A DNA stretch of 64,000 bases from Formicarius rufipectus (taxonomy: Eukaryota > Chordata > Aves > Passeriformes > Formicariidae): positions 70,915 to 134,914 of the forward strand of contig VXAU01003503.1 in the NCBI GenBank assembly GCA_013399695.1, written 5' to 3'. The position numbers and the translations under genes were made by a program. This document shows, piece after piece, positions 38,301 to 52,124 of the stretch (positions within the stretch are counted from its first letter, which is position 1; each line of letters starts with the position of its first letter). The notes beneath the pieces are model-generated. The model did no database searches. It was not told the origin of the DNA and saw only the letters and a program-made list of their open reading frames with translations.

Positions 38301-41300
38301 TTTTTATGCGAATGAATGGATTTGTTGGGCATGCAGATTATCTGTTAAAGGGAGGGAAGAAGTGTACTGATTACCTTTTGATTCTTTGACATGGATGACA
38401 TGTCTTGGAACTTTCTGTCATATCACTAAAGTCACTGCATGTTAGTACTAGGTTAATAGTTACATTACTATTTGTATTGCTCTTTCTATCTCTTCCCTGG
38501 CAGTGGGAAAGAAGCACACTCCTAGTCCAAATATTGTCAGTCTCCTCAGGCTGATTTTAGAAGTTGAGAGAAATGTGTGGTCTGATTCACAAGTTACAGT
38601 GCAAGATTATTGAGTGCAACATGAATTATAAAGTTAGTGGGCTTTGAGGAAAGAAGCAATTACACCAGCCATCAGGAATTTGCTATTGAGGGGAGTTTGC
38701 AGGAAAGTTGCACAGTTTTCTTCCTGTTCGGTACAGCTCTAATTGAGTTGAATAATTAAATAAATATCTAAATCCCGATTAATCTATTCTGCATAGCAAT
38801 TTGAAAAGTTCTGTGTTTTCTTAAGCGACATTTGGTCTTTTGAAGAACAAAAAATTGGAAATGCTAATGTTTTTCAGCCAACTGTGGGAAGAAAATAAAA
38901 ATGTCTCCATAGCAACAAAGCTTCTTTCTAGATGATTTCCTAAAATATGCCTGAACCAGAAGCAGATGTCTGATTTGAGAATCTTGCCTACTTCAATGTA
39001 AACAAATAACTTCAAGGCAGGTGTTGGAAATAATATGGAAATCCTATTACCAGGTCCTAGGTTCCTGTCAGTCAGGAAACCCCTGTCACAAAAGGGTTGG
39101 TTGTCTGAATAAGGGAGGCAGAGTAAATTCTAGTTAGGCTTTAGGTTTTCCCAGGAAATGATTGTCTCAGTGTGCTCTTTCTCCTGCAATCCTGAATGCA
39201 AGCTGTTTCTTCTACTGATCCCCTCTGCCACCCTCGCTTTCTCCTTCTCTTCTGTTGCTGAATTAGTGCTTGATGTCAGTGGTGGCTGCTGCTGCTTGGG
39301 GCATTGTGTCATTTGTGATTTTAACCCCTGTTCCCTCCTGCTCCCTGTCTGCAGCTCTGCCTTGGCTGGTGAGAGGACAGCCGGAGGACATGCATGATGC
39401 CAGCTTGGAGCAAGGAGAGGAGAGGAATTAGTTTGTTTGAAATTACAAATGATACTATGGATAAGTTTTTTGGGATGGCTGGTTTGATGGTGTCACTTGT
39501 TGAGGTTCAAATAAGAGCGTGTTTTTTCTCATAATGCATCTAGGAAGTTGGTGGGATGCTTATTTTTCCTTCTAATCTGCTTTTGATGTTAACTGAGAAA
39601 ATGTGCTTGCCGTCAGTCTGTTAGTCTAGTGTGACATTTGTGTTGCCTTTGCACTTGCTGTTGGCAGTTCTGTCCCCAGACACAACTGTGCTGAGCCCTG
39701 CACTTCCACAACCAGGGGACCAGCTTACCTGCAGCCTGTGGGCTTAAGCTTTAGCACATGGCAGGTAGGAGCAGTCACTGAGAACATGCTTTCCAGGGTC
39801 TCTAGGCTCAAAGCAGAGACTGTGTGCATGTCTCCCTGCTTCCTGTCTCTACTTTTCTTGATGTGCCAGACATGCAAAGTGATGCTCTTAATAACACTCA
39901 GAGGGTTAAATGTGGATAAAGACAAAACAAGGCCTCTGAAAAGCTTGAAGATTATCATGCAGCATTTCTTGGACTATAGCCCCCAAGACACACTTCATAA
40001 AGCCAATAAAGCGCACGCTGGTGGTCTCCTGTTACCCTGGCAACAGACCACAGGGCAGCCTGTGTGTGAAATGCATGAACATCTGTGAATTAATCTTTCT
40101 TAGTTTGTTCTTTACTTGGTACTGGTGGGGCTGTGCTGCCTGGTAGCAGCAGGGCCAGAGCTGGAGGGTATCCTGGGAATGCCCCAAGCTCCTGGCAGAA
40201 GGGATGAAGCCATGTCTCTCCCAGCAGTTCTTCTCACAGTGGAGGGCTTCAACCTGTCATTGGTGTCAGTGGAATGCTCTTAGCTTGCTTTTGGATGCAG
40301 AGGAGGCAACAAATGAAAAATTATTCCTGTAAGTTGAGGTGTTGTTTGACTTGTTGGTCATGAAAAAAGTAGTCTGAGAGGAAAATTGAAGTAAGTTTCC
40401 ACTCTGCATTTTACTGGACTCCACCACTCCTGTGCTTCATTCTCACCAGCCTGTAGTGGAAACAGAAGCTGAGGGGTAGCAAGTCTCACATGAATCATAA
40501 AATGGAGAGGCATAACAAAAATCAGCAGTGATCCAGCAAAGATCCAGCTGATCCAGCAAGAGGCCCAGCCATGACTATACTTGTGAGTTACAAAATGCAG
40601 GGTATAGTATTTTCCACTGTCTCCTGGAGCAATTACTGAGAGCACTAGCACAGGGGTTGATGACTTCCCTGCCAGTGCCATGCAGGTGTTCTCTCCCCTG
40701 ATCTGCTGCTGCCCTCAACCCCACTGCAGTTGCACCAGCGTGCAGGTTTCGTGTCTGGCTCCAAGAGCTGTGCAGGCTGCTGGCTGCCAGTGCAGGGCTT
40801 GCCCCAACTCTTCACCAAGTCTCAGGAACAACTGTAGGGGGAACACTGTGTATGTTGTATGATCAGCAAATGCTGGATGCAATCAGTGTTTTAATGAAGT
40901 ATTGGAAGTGAAATGCCACTTTAATCTGCTAATTGCATTAAAAGGACAGCAGATTGCTCTGTATCACTTCTTTTTGATCTGCAAGCTTATCAAAGTCTGC
41001 CAAGATGCTTTTAAGTGAGGTATAGCAGCCAGTCCAATGCTACTTGTTTGCATAGGAATATTAGCAGGCACAGCTGCACCTCTGTTTTTCTGCCTCTCAA
41101 GAGGCAATGAATGCAGCTGTGGGAGTGTTCTTAATGCATACTTATGAGTAAGTTGGGCGGAGGGATAAGAGAATGAAAAAAATTTCAACATGGTTTGTTC
41201 CTTTTTTTTCGTTAACTGGGTGAGCTATATATTGCAGATTCTCCATACAGAGAAGCTGGCATATGTCAAGTCATTGTATTGTTTGAAAGAGGGTATACAG

Positions 41301-44300
41301 TATTTTCTTTGCTATTAATATTGACAGATCAAAATAAATAATAACATTAATTTTGCTGGACAAGTTCAGTTTTATCAGACTGGCATACTGTGCAGAGGTG
41401 CAACATCAGAATATGGAAGAACAGGCCAGGAGAGGTGTCTCGCAATTACAGCTAACCCTGAAGAGTTGCTTACAGAGCTATATGGTTTGTGTTTGGCACA
41501 GAACACACACAGCATAAATCTCATCAGCTACAGCAGTGTATTTCAGAGTCCTTTGCTCATTTTATTTTATTAACAAAGCAGACAGACTATCTAGAAATCA
41601 CTGATTGTGTTGAGTTGAAAAGCCAATGCTGACCTAAATAATATAAAGCTTTGCCTTGTGATCTCACAACAGCAGGCATTAGGAAATCATTGTATCTGGC
41701 CTGCAGTAATTATAGCTGTGTGCTTATAGTTCTCATATCTTTCTGATATATTTGCTGAACTCCTGTCCCACCTCTCTATTTCTTTTAAAAGTACTGAACT
41801 GCAATTGATTTTAGCCCTTTAAGAAATTAATGGTTTGCTTTTTCTCCCCTTCTCTGAGAAAAGAGTCTCATACAATGATCTGCAAATATTATTTTGTAGT
41901 GAGCCTTGCTGTCCCATATTGCAATATATGGAAAGAATTTGATGTCTGAATAATTTTAAAATAATCCCTTTAAAATCAAAAGTAAACATTGTGGGGTGAG
42001 AGAAACCCTTTTTTTACCATTCTCTTTAAGTATGATATCTTTCCAAGTGCCCTGTCAGTATGCATAATTGGTGTTAGTGTAGCAATGGCACCCTACCTTA
42101 AGCATAAAGGTAGCCTGTCCAGGATCCATTCAATGCCTGAAAACAACCCTGCGTGCTCACAATCAAGGTAGCCTAAAAGCTTTATATCGCACTGCAGGTG
42201 TTTGAAAGCAATTAAGTTATATAGCAGACCTTCTGTAGGACTCTTGCATGCTTCATGAAGGTTTTCTGATAGCAGCAATTCAGCTGTGGCAAAGGCTGGA
42301 GGCGCCATTTTTGGACCCTTCTTTCTGCTCCAGGGGATAAAGAAGAGGTGACACCATCAAGGACTGCGATGTTGGATTTCTTTCCCATTCTTTTTAGAAT
42401 ATCTCACATCAGACTGCAGGTTTTTCTTATTTAATCTGTGCAAGTTGCAATCCTTTTAATATCAAATGTTTTCTGTGCTATAGTAGCTCTCTGTTGGCCT
42501 TTCCTAAGCATGGACCTTAAACCAATTTACAAATCCTGCTAATGACTCTAACAGTCCTGCTAATACTGATAAACTGACTTAGTGTTGCAAATAGCAATAA
42601 CCTGATGTAAAGTAGTAAATGTAACCGAAGTTTCTCATCAAGTAGAGTAGGGTTGTTAACTAGTAGTGGGTACTTACAGCTGAGGCTGGCACAGATTGAG
42701 AGAGCTGCTGCTATTTAGTAGACAAGTGTTTCATGATTGTTTTGGGCAAAAAGAGGAAGAAAACTTAATTTGGTAAGTCCCTTCATGTAGACAACACACA
42801 ACACCAGACATTGCTGCAGTGAAATCACTGTAAAGTCACATGTTTTGCAAACAAAATATGTTACACATTCTAATTATAAAAACAAAAACATGTTCTTTAA
42901 TTTGACATACAGACAGAATTTCTCATGCTGTTTTTAAGTCTTAAAACTGCCAGAAATTCTATCATAAATACTAGTTATTCAGCATGCACAACTGTTACCG
43001 TAGATGTCAAAAATAAAATATTCAGAAGTGTATTTGATACTGTGTTCTGCCTCAAGATACATACCCTTCCAACATTGCATTGTGATGTATATGTAAACTG
43101 GTCTTAGGAAAAATATTTGTTCATATCCAGGGTTGTTCTTGCCAATACTGAGATTAAATCAAAACAAGCACCATTTGTTACCTAATATGCCCGTTTTCTC
43201 AAAGTTAAACTGAAAATTTAAATAATGCCAATGTAATAATATGATTGTGTCAAAAGCCAGTGAAAATGAGGAAGTGGCTGCTTCCCATAAGAAGAGGCAA
43301 TTGAAGTAATACTTAACACTTGGTTCTATACCGTAAAGACTAGTTTGCGTTTCTCTTTGAAAGTGTAAACATGAACCCTGGTGAAACCTCTGGAGAAAGG
43401 TTCATGAACCCTCACCTGCAGAGAAAGAAACACTAAAGTGGATGATTAAGAGGAGATCAAATGAGTGTGGGGAGCAGTGGAGGAAGAGAGATACGTGAAA
43501 TTAAATGCATGTTTCCTCTCTGTATCCACGTGACTAACTTCTTTGCTTATTTTTACCCACGATTTACAGTTTTTCAGAGATAACTCTTTTACAATTCACA
43601 TGAAAAAAAGAAAGAAAAATTGTAGGCAACAGGCTTGATTATGTGTAGAGATCAGGCAGCTAGTAAACTGATGCATGCCTAGCACTTCTATGTCAAAAAC
43701 TGTGTACTCCCTGTACAGTGTCAGCAAAAGCAAGGTGAAGGAAGGCGTTAATCCTCTAGACATTAATGCTTTTCAAGATCACAGATTAACATTGCCCTCC
43801 GTTTTGTCAGTATGTGCCTAATGTTTCCTTTTCTCCTGTAGGACATCTGGTGGTTCCTCAGAAATATTTGAAGAGCCATCGTTTAGTAGTTTAAGGGGAA
43901 AGTCTTGAATAATTCACACAACAAATGATTAGGCAAGCACTTGTCTATCTAACTGAATTATTCTGCGTGTTTGCTGAAGCAGTTAAGCAGCAGAACAGCC
44001 TTTCCTTCTCAGGAGGGTTTAAAGGGGGAGTATTGACCCACCTAGCTATTGGGTTTCAGCCTTTTGTTGACACTGTTGTAAATGAAAGCAGCCTGGACAG
44101 CACTGAGCAGCTGTGCTGAATAATTGTAAAGGATTCATGCTTTTGTTGCTGTTACCCCCAGTGTTTGTAGTGGGTTGTTTGCTTTGACTTTTGTTGAACT
44201 GTTGACAAAAGCATTAGATACAAATGGGAACAAATAAAGTGGTGTGATGCCAGGAGGGCTTGGCAGAAACCGTGGCTTTCATTCCAGCTTAAATGGAGGA

Positions 44301-44583
44301 TGTTGATGCTTGTCTGGATGGGAAAAGGAAGGTGTATTCAGCATTTATGTGTTTCTCCCTCCCCTTTCCCTTCCTTTTCTTCTGCTAAATATGTTTCAGC
44401 AAACAGGTGAATAAAAACAGTGAAGGCAATTTCACCATTTCATTAACTCTTTGGCACTACGTTTTTGAAGCTCTTTCTGGCTGTGGATGTCTTGCTGGGC
44501 AAATCCAGTTCCTGAAATGAAAGGATTAAGTGTAAAAAGCTAAGGGGAGGGGAAGAAAAAAAAAAAGTGAGAAAAGGAGGGGC

Positions 44584-44593
44584 TATAAAAAGG
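44584..44593 (+). promoter_or_regulatory. TATA-box-like motif after a purine-rich tract
   Basis: TATAAAAAGG sits in the context GGGGCTATAAAAAGGGTAGAG and is preceded by GGGGAGGGG at about 44544. Together these look like a small core promoter on the plus strand inside the long intron. No first exon with a donor and in-frame ATG leading into TLE4 was identified downstream, so the evidence is motif-level only. Confidence 0.2.
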
Positions 44594-47500
44594 GTAGAGC
44601 TGAGAAAAGAGGGGATTAAATAGAACTGTATACACTAAGTGGTATAGCCAGCAAAATTGAAGTCATTTACTGGAACGCTTTTAATTTGGTTTAAACAAAA
44701 TACTCTTTTGTATATTCAGATGGGGAGTAGCTCAGCTGTTGTGAAGCAAGAAAATTAATGGTATTTTTAGTGAAATAGCAAAAGCATGTCAACAACATAG
44801 CTGTGGATGAAAATGTTGGCATTTTATTCATGAGGAATTATCAATGCAGGATACTGGACAACATAGTGTGACTGGAATGATTGAGCACAGGGGAGAAGCG
44901 GCTGTCCTTCTGTGAAATGATTTCATTTTGCATTTAGTCCTTTCAGGAGAAGAAGAAGGAGACAGAAAGAAAGTATTTAAAAATACATGCCTTAGATGCC
45001 TGTCGTTGTGGATTCTGGCTCCTGGAGACTAACCTTTTTACCTCTGTCTGACTCTCAGTTTTCCAGCTGTCCTTCTTTTCAAGTCTGTCTTGGGGATGGC
45101 AGAGAATAAAGACAGAAGAATAGTGTCACTTTAGGATATCTGCTGAAAAGGCAGTTTTGGCCCTGGAGTAGCTGCAAGTTTGTTCTAGCCATCTCTAACT
45201 CATGAGTTTTGTGCCTGAACATTGCTTGCATGGAACCTTTAATGCATTTAACATATTGTGAAATAAATTTATGTTGGTTGGTTGTGGAGGAATTTAGTGT
45301 ATGATCTGGAAGGTCTTACTGCTTGACAGGAAAAATGCTTCATATTTGTTATTCTGATTATAGTAGCAATCAACTTCAGTGTTGTGCAGGTCAACTGGAA
45401 AGTGGCAAAGTTCGCAAGGGTGAAGACACCACTGTGAAGAAAGGAGAAGACACTTTTGTATTGATCTGTGAAGGCATGCAAAGGTACTCCTTGCCTCTGC
45501 TGTGACATCTGCACCGGGTGGTATATGAGGTACCCATAAGGTTTTGAAGCACTGGAGTTGTCACATACAGATATTTTATGTCACCTGCTGCCTTTGAGCT
45601 TCAAATTGTCCTAAAACCAAACACCCTAGTAGCAAGGTAATCATGTCATTTATGGACCCTCTTTGAGCAGTCATCCATGAGTATTTTCATTATTCCCCTA
45701 CGCTATTGTTGCTGTATTGTTCCTACTGTCTTCACAATAAGAAAAGAAGGGAAACACAAAAAGATAAGGAAGAAATTTGCTTTTACTGCTGACATTGCTG
45801 TTTCTTGTAATATGCAGTGTGTTCATTGTGCCGAACCACAACCCTGTGTTTTGGCCGATGTTAAATACTGTAGGATCAGGGTCTGAATATGTTATTAATG
45901 CTATAGGTATTAAAACAAAGGGTAAGAATACCAAGCTATTTCCAGCGAACATGTATTGGAGCTGATGTTACTGTAAATATCAGCTTCGGCATGATGAATC
46001 CCCAATTATTTTTGCCTCCCTGTTTGGGGAACACCCTGAACAATTCTAAAGGAGGCTGACAAAATTATTATAGCAAGTTTCAACTTTGAATGAAGGGAAG
46101 TGAGGAATCTCTAAATCATGGGGACTTAAAGCCCAATCCAAACAAATATATTCCATAATCATGTTTGAATAGCATTTGGCAAGTCCAGTTTTGGATCATC
46201 TAAATTGAGTGAGAATTTAGAAAAATTAACTGGTGAATTTTCTGTGGCATTGCCTGGATACTTTTTAATGAAGCTTGGATAGTTTTGTGTTTTTGTGTGA
46301 AATGCACTTTCCCCTCTACTTAGAACTGCAGAGCTAGCTCTTTAAGCTAACCTACTTTGTTTGTAGACCTGTAAGAAGGGACTCAAGTGCTTTACATAGA
46401 GTTTCAGGGAACTGAGACCTGGAATCAGGAAGGTGCTTCTGGAATGAATTTACATTGGAGTAACTGTAGTTTGGAGTGAATACAGAAGCAAGAAGAGAGA
46501 GAAGTGGTGTACTACATAGACTGAGTTTGGAGTGGACTCACCCAGGTCACAAATTGATTATGCATCACAAGGGCAAATTTTTTTTTTGGCATTGCCTGGT
46601 GTCAGATAATGAGAAATGGAGTGCTAAACTGGCTAATTAGGAAGAAGAGTGGATATGGGAAAGAACATTCAGTAGTAGGAAACAGTAAAATAATAAAACA
46701 TAAGTAAGAGTATGACAGAAATATGAAGCCCTAAATCAGCAGTGCACATCCTTCAGCATAGGAGTACTTTACTGGCAGCTTACCATGAACCAGTGGGCTG
46801 CACCTATTTTGCATATAGTTTATATTGTATTTTAATCAGATAAGCACACACCCTTTTGTTTTTCGTATTTATGGAGTGCTTTAAGTGCAAACACTTCATA
46901 CCACAAAGCAGTAAAAGACTGTGTACTTGTTGGGTTATAGTAAAAGGAATGCTGATGGGAAGACTGGCTCTGCATTTCTGAAATCAGGGAGGCTTATCTG
47001 ACATCTGGATGTCTTTGAGAAGGTCTTGCACATTCTCAAGTACAGGTTTGAGTTTATTAGGCAAGTTTGGCTCTGTACTAATTTCAAATACATAAGGTTA
47101 ATTTGTGAAAAAATAATTTCAAACACAAACTTGCAGATAGCACATTTCTGTTACCCATGCATTGTCAGAAAACAACAGCATTAGTCACCAGCAACATTTG
47201 CTTCCTGAAACTTTGTTCAGACTAGTTACATCTCAGATATAGTGGCTTTAGGTTCTCATGTATTTGGCTGATGCAAATTTTACATACAGTGCAGAAGTGT
47301 TTCCTCTTTTATACTTCTCATGTCTGTGTGATAGAGATTTATGCAAACTAAGAATGAACTAAAGTTATTATTTGTATAGTTTCTGGAGTTTAGTGTAGAT
47401 ACTCAGTTAAAGAAGTTGGATTGCTCTAATCTTCTAGTTGTGTTTTTGCTGATACAAGGAATACTGATTATTCTCCCCATATCTTCCCATTTTAGCCTAT

Positions 47501-50500
47501 CATATGTAATAGATCCATTTCAGTGATATTGGAGTACTTCCCAATCTTCAATACATTAGTCTTCTTAGCAACCCTGTAAGGAAGAGAAATGCTCTCTAGA
47601 CTTGGAAATTATCCTACTTTTATAGATAATGAACTGAGGCATGAAGAGACTTAATCCTTTTGAGCTACTTCCAGTTTCAGTCGACTGTTTAATCTCTTAT
47701 GTTTTTTTCAAAAGGCAGGCTTTGTTTGAATTTACATCCTTCCTTCTGGCTTGTTTACATTGCTTTTGTGGTTTTACTACTGCTGCTTCAATACAGCCCC
47801 AGGTTGTACATCTAGCAGAATAAACTGAAGCCCACTCTGCTCTTGAGAGGGTCATGGGAAGGAGGGCATGTGTTTAATTTTGTTACCTCCCCTAGGCTAA
47901 CCAGCCATCACACAGCATATGCCACACGATGCCACAAAGCACCCCACCAAAACCCTGGGACTAATGTTAACCCATCTTGGGACCACACTGCCCACCTGCA
48001 ATATTACTCTAGACATCCCAGCACTATGCCTGAACTGTTTCTCATTGTGTTAGTTCCAGCCTAGGGCTGCGGGGGCAGGGCTTCACCACATTCTATACAT
48101 GGAGCAAGATTGTTCAACCGCATATCACAATTTTCAAGTGTTCCACTGGCAACTAAGGAAGGTGCCTAGAACGGGCTCCTGCACAGCTGGAGGATTCTTC
48201 CAGGCTTCCTACTTTTCCTGCTGCTCAGGGAGCAGCCCCAGAGGTGCATGTGGGAATGTGATTTTTGTCAGCAGTGATAGTGCCTTGTCGGGAAGGGGAA
48301 CGTGTAGGCAGGGAAAAAGGATTTCCATCTCTAGACTGGAGCTTTGAATACAATTGTGCCTGCTGTGAAACAGCTTGTTACACTTTCTCACTGTAAGGGC
48401 TTCATCTGGTGCTCTAGGTGTCTTTCAATGGAAATGTACATTGACTATCAGAACTAAAATCAATGCACAGTGATCATTCTGATGGTCTTACCAGGCACAA
48501 CAAATAAAGCTTTTCCTTCACCTCCAACCCTTACAATACAAAGGGCAGAGAAGGTTAATGAAATGAAGGGAGATAGACTGGACAGATGCAGAATCTGTCT
48601 CCATCTTAGCAGGAAACAGTAGTGCTTAAAATTGAAGACTTTTTGTCTTAAGGCAGGAATTAGCTCATTACTGAGAGTAAGCAAGGTAGCATCACAAGGA
48701 GACTCAAGCAGCCCACATGTTAGTCAGGAAACAGTGGTGTGACTTCCAACTTTTAGGTTGTGGCTAAAGACTTGCTGACAGTGTTTAGTGTACTTGATGT
48801 AAAGCCCCCACTCACTCTTCAGATCTGGAGATGTGTGCGGATATCATCATAATAGTCAAGCGTTGCATTAGGAAACACTTTGCTAGCTCTTTTGACTAGT
48901 GCCTCAAAAAGGAATGATCTTAGCAAGCCATTAAGGATAATAAATACACTAACAAACTTTTGTAATTCGAGATTTAACAACCTTTTCCATCTGAGAAACC
49001 CATTTTACAAGTTATCTGGTGCATCCATCCCCTTTCTTTTTTTGCCTTCTCTTTAAAACTGATTTTAATCCTAACTGCATGAGATCAAACTTCTTGCTTA
49101 GGTGTCCTTTAAAATGTAGGTGTTGGTTTTCGTTGTACTCCAAAGCAAGTCCAAAAATGCTTGTCTTCACTATTGTACCCAGTGAGCAGTGCCTAGAGGA
49201 AATTATTGTAGGAGCCTGTGGAGGATTTCCCTTAACCCTGTAGCTGCTGCTTTTATAATGGTGCTTGGGCCTTTGATCTCCACACTGCTAATTGGCTCAC
49301 AGCGAGATTATTTACAGTCTACAAGAAAAGTACCTTGAACTTTTAATTTTGATGAACTAGTCACTTGCCAGCTTCTCGAGAGGCATTCCACATGGAAAGA
49401 AACATTTTTCTTTTTTTTTTTTTTATAAATACATTTTTAAAATGGTTTCCTGCAACCTTGATGAAATATCAACTTCACAGATCTTAATCCACACCATAGG
49501 TATTGTTTGGAAACAGACTTGTTCTTAAAAATATAGTTAATGCCTGGTTAGAGAGCATAAGACTTTTTTATGTCTCCTGTTTCCACCAGCTCATTTCTAT
49601 GCAAAACGAAGAACCAGAGCATGTATGGTATTTTAAAAACCTCTTACATGATGTTTTTAAAACAGATCAATTTCAACATTAAAGTGTTAGTAATTCAGCA
49701 AAGGAAAATTCAATTCAGGATTGTATAACTATAATGACAATATATGAGACCCATCTTCTTTGAAAATTATTGTAACTGTAGAGTTAAATCTAGTGAATTA
49801 TATAATTTAAGAGCATTTGCCAGAATGCTGTTTTAGGAGTATTACTGTAGTCTTCTCTTAAAAGCTAACAGAAATATGTATCATATTATGAAATACTTAA
49901 ATGAGAGAGAACAGTCTTCAGAAATTATCTAAAGTAACTCATTTGAATAGGACAGAAGGTCATGTGTGTGCATGCCAAGTTGTCACACTTAACTGCTTGG
50001 CAGAGTGCAGGAGAAGAACAAGAGGAAGGTTTTTGCTTGTTTTTCTCTAACCAGAATTAAAAATGTATTGACTACTCATTGCTAACATCAGGACATTTCT
50101 AGCTAGCCTGAAGTTAGTATTTGATTGTGCTTTTAACATTTAAAACATTAACAGCATGACCTGTCTGATATAAATAATGAAAGTCCCAGAGAAGTAAAAG
50201 CTACTGCTGCTTCTCATGGCAAAGTCTGCAATGTTAACTAGTTGTAATGTATCTAAAAATCTGGCATAAAGGTCCATGTGTTTTATTTTTTTAGTATTCA
50301 AAGTATGTGTTATACTAAAAATCTTCTATTATATACCGATGTAACTACTTTCAAGCTGACTTCAGAATCTGTGTTCCCACCATTTCTCCATCCATTCCAC
50401 TTAGCAGTCATTGATTTGAAGAATGAGACTGGAAATGCTTATTTTTGCAGCAGTCTGAAGTCCAAATTCAGTGTAGTGTGCAGTAGGTGTCTAGAGTTCA

Positions 50501-52063
50501 GCACATATGTACATTCCTCTGATTTCTTTTTCTGCCTTTTGACTTCCCCAAGACCAAAGTGTGTGCCTCAAATCTGGCATCTGCTTGAGTGCTTTTGAAA
50601 TAGGGTAATTTCCTGAACAAGGGTCTGGGGGAACACCGGTAAATGAGTGTAGATGAAGTGAGGCAGATATAATGGGCTAGGATATTATTTGGGCAGAGAG
50701 AACAGAGTAGTGGTCAAAAATTTCTGTATGGAAGATATTTTGTATAGATAGTTGAGAGGATGTTTTGCTCTAGCGTGACCTGGAAGTATGCAAATACTCA
50801 ATAACACCCAGCCTTGTTTTCTTAACCTATGCAATTAAGAGATTGGTGGGATAATGAATTGTGTTTTCAATGGATACTTAGCAGTATCTGTGTCTTTCTA
50901 AATCATGTAGGGTATTAAAAAAGCATAAAATAAATTGAGTCTTCAGAAGCCACACAAAATCTAATGGGGAAGAGATGACTGAATTCTTAGTCTCTTGCTT
51001 AATACCAGGGAAATCCATGTGAACGTGTTTCTGCTGATAGAACCAGTCAAGATGTGGAGTGACTGTTTCTACTGAATTTTAAGGGGCTTTTTGTAATCAT
51101 GGTGGCCTTTTGAAGGCTTCCTGTTTTACCCCTCTCTCTTCTACTGATCAAGTCAGGAACAAATAGTATTAAAAGTAGGGGAAAGGGAGATAATTAGTCA
51201 TAAACTGTAGAAAGAGATCATCAACTCTGTGAAATACTCAGTTAAAAGAATAATTTGCTTTTTCTTCATATCATCTCCTAGGTCATCTCTGCAGCAAAAC
51301 AGCTATAAAATCTTTTAGAGACAAGCAGGCAGAAAGGAAGGAAAAAAGTGTTTTTCCCTGAAGGGTTGGTGTGTATGGATAGACTGGAAGGGAACAGAAA
51401 TGTGAAAACTCAAAGCTGATACTTTTGCCATGAATATAACCTTTGTTAGATGTAACCAAAACTCAATATGTGGGACACTAGGGCACAGTACCTGATTGAA
51501 GGCAGCAAAATTGAGTGTCTCATGGGACTGTCTTCAGATGTGATCTCTGTGGTTTTAAAGCAACAGAAAAAGGGCTCAATAGTGCTAGGTTAGATCCTTC
51601 TGGTTGAAATGAAGAATTAGAAAGGGAACGTAAATCCCAGGAGAAAGTTGTTAGGACCTGTCACACGGAAACTGAATCCACTTAAATATCCCTGGAGAAA
51701 GTAACGCTTAAAACCTGATCACGGTTGCTTTAAACATGGAAAATCTAGGGGGTGTAGGTATGTGTAATTTTTGCCTGCTAGCCTCTGCTGCTGGTACTGA
51801 AGTGATTTTTATAGCCCCTATGGCTTGAGACACTGCAGGAAAGTGTGTTCAGCTTGGCTTGGTGCCTTACAGTCCATTTTAATCACTATGCAAAGTGAAA
51901 GGATAACAGTTTTACTATGGTGCTTGGTCTGAAAAGAGGACCCTAAGCAAAACTTGGTTATTCTTCGGAGACATTTCCTGATTCTTGCATGTATTTTTTT
52001 AACAAACTGGAAAGCATTGTAACACAGGCCTTTAATAACTATCATAAAACATTTCCTCTTTAG

Positions 52064-52124
52064 TGTTTTTTTGTTGTTGTTGTTGTTTTTTGGGGGTTTT
52101 TTTGTTTGTTTTTTTTTTTTTTTT
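52064..52124. repeat. T-rich (GTT/GTTT)n tract
   Basis: GTT repeats, a G-run and long T-runs form an intronic low-complexity tract. The minus-strand open frames through it are runs of K, T, N and Q. Confidence 0.8.

Noticed and set aside
40358..40681. 107-aa minus-strand open frame with hydrophobic stretches
   Set aside because: No recognised domain, no partner exons or promoter; its length is within what chance gives in a 64-kb window.
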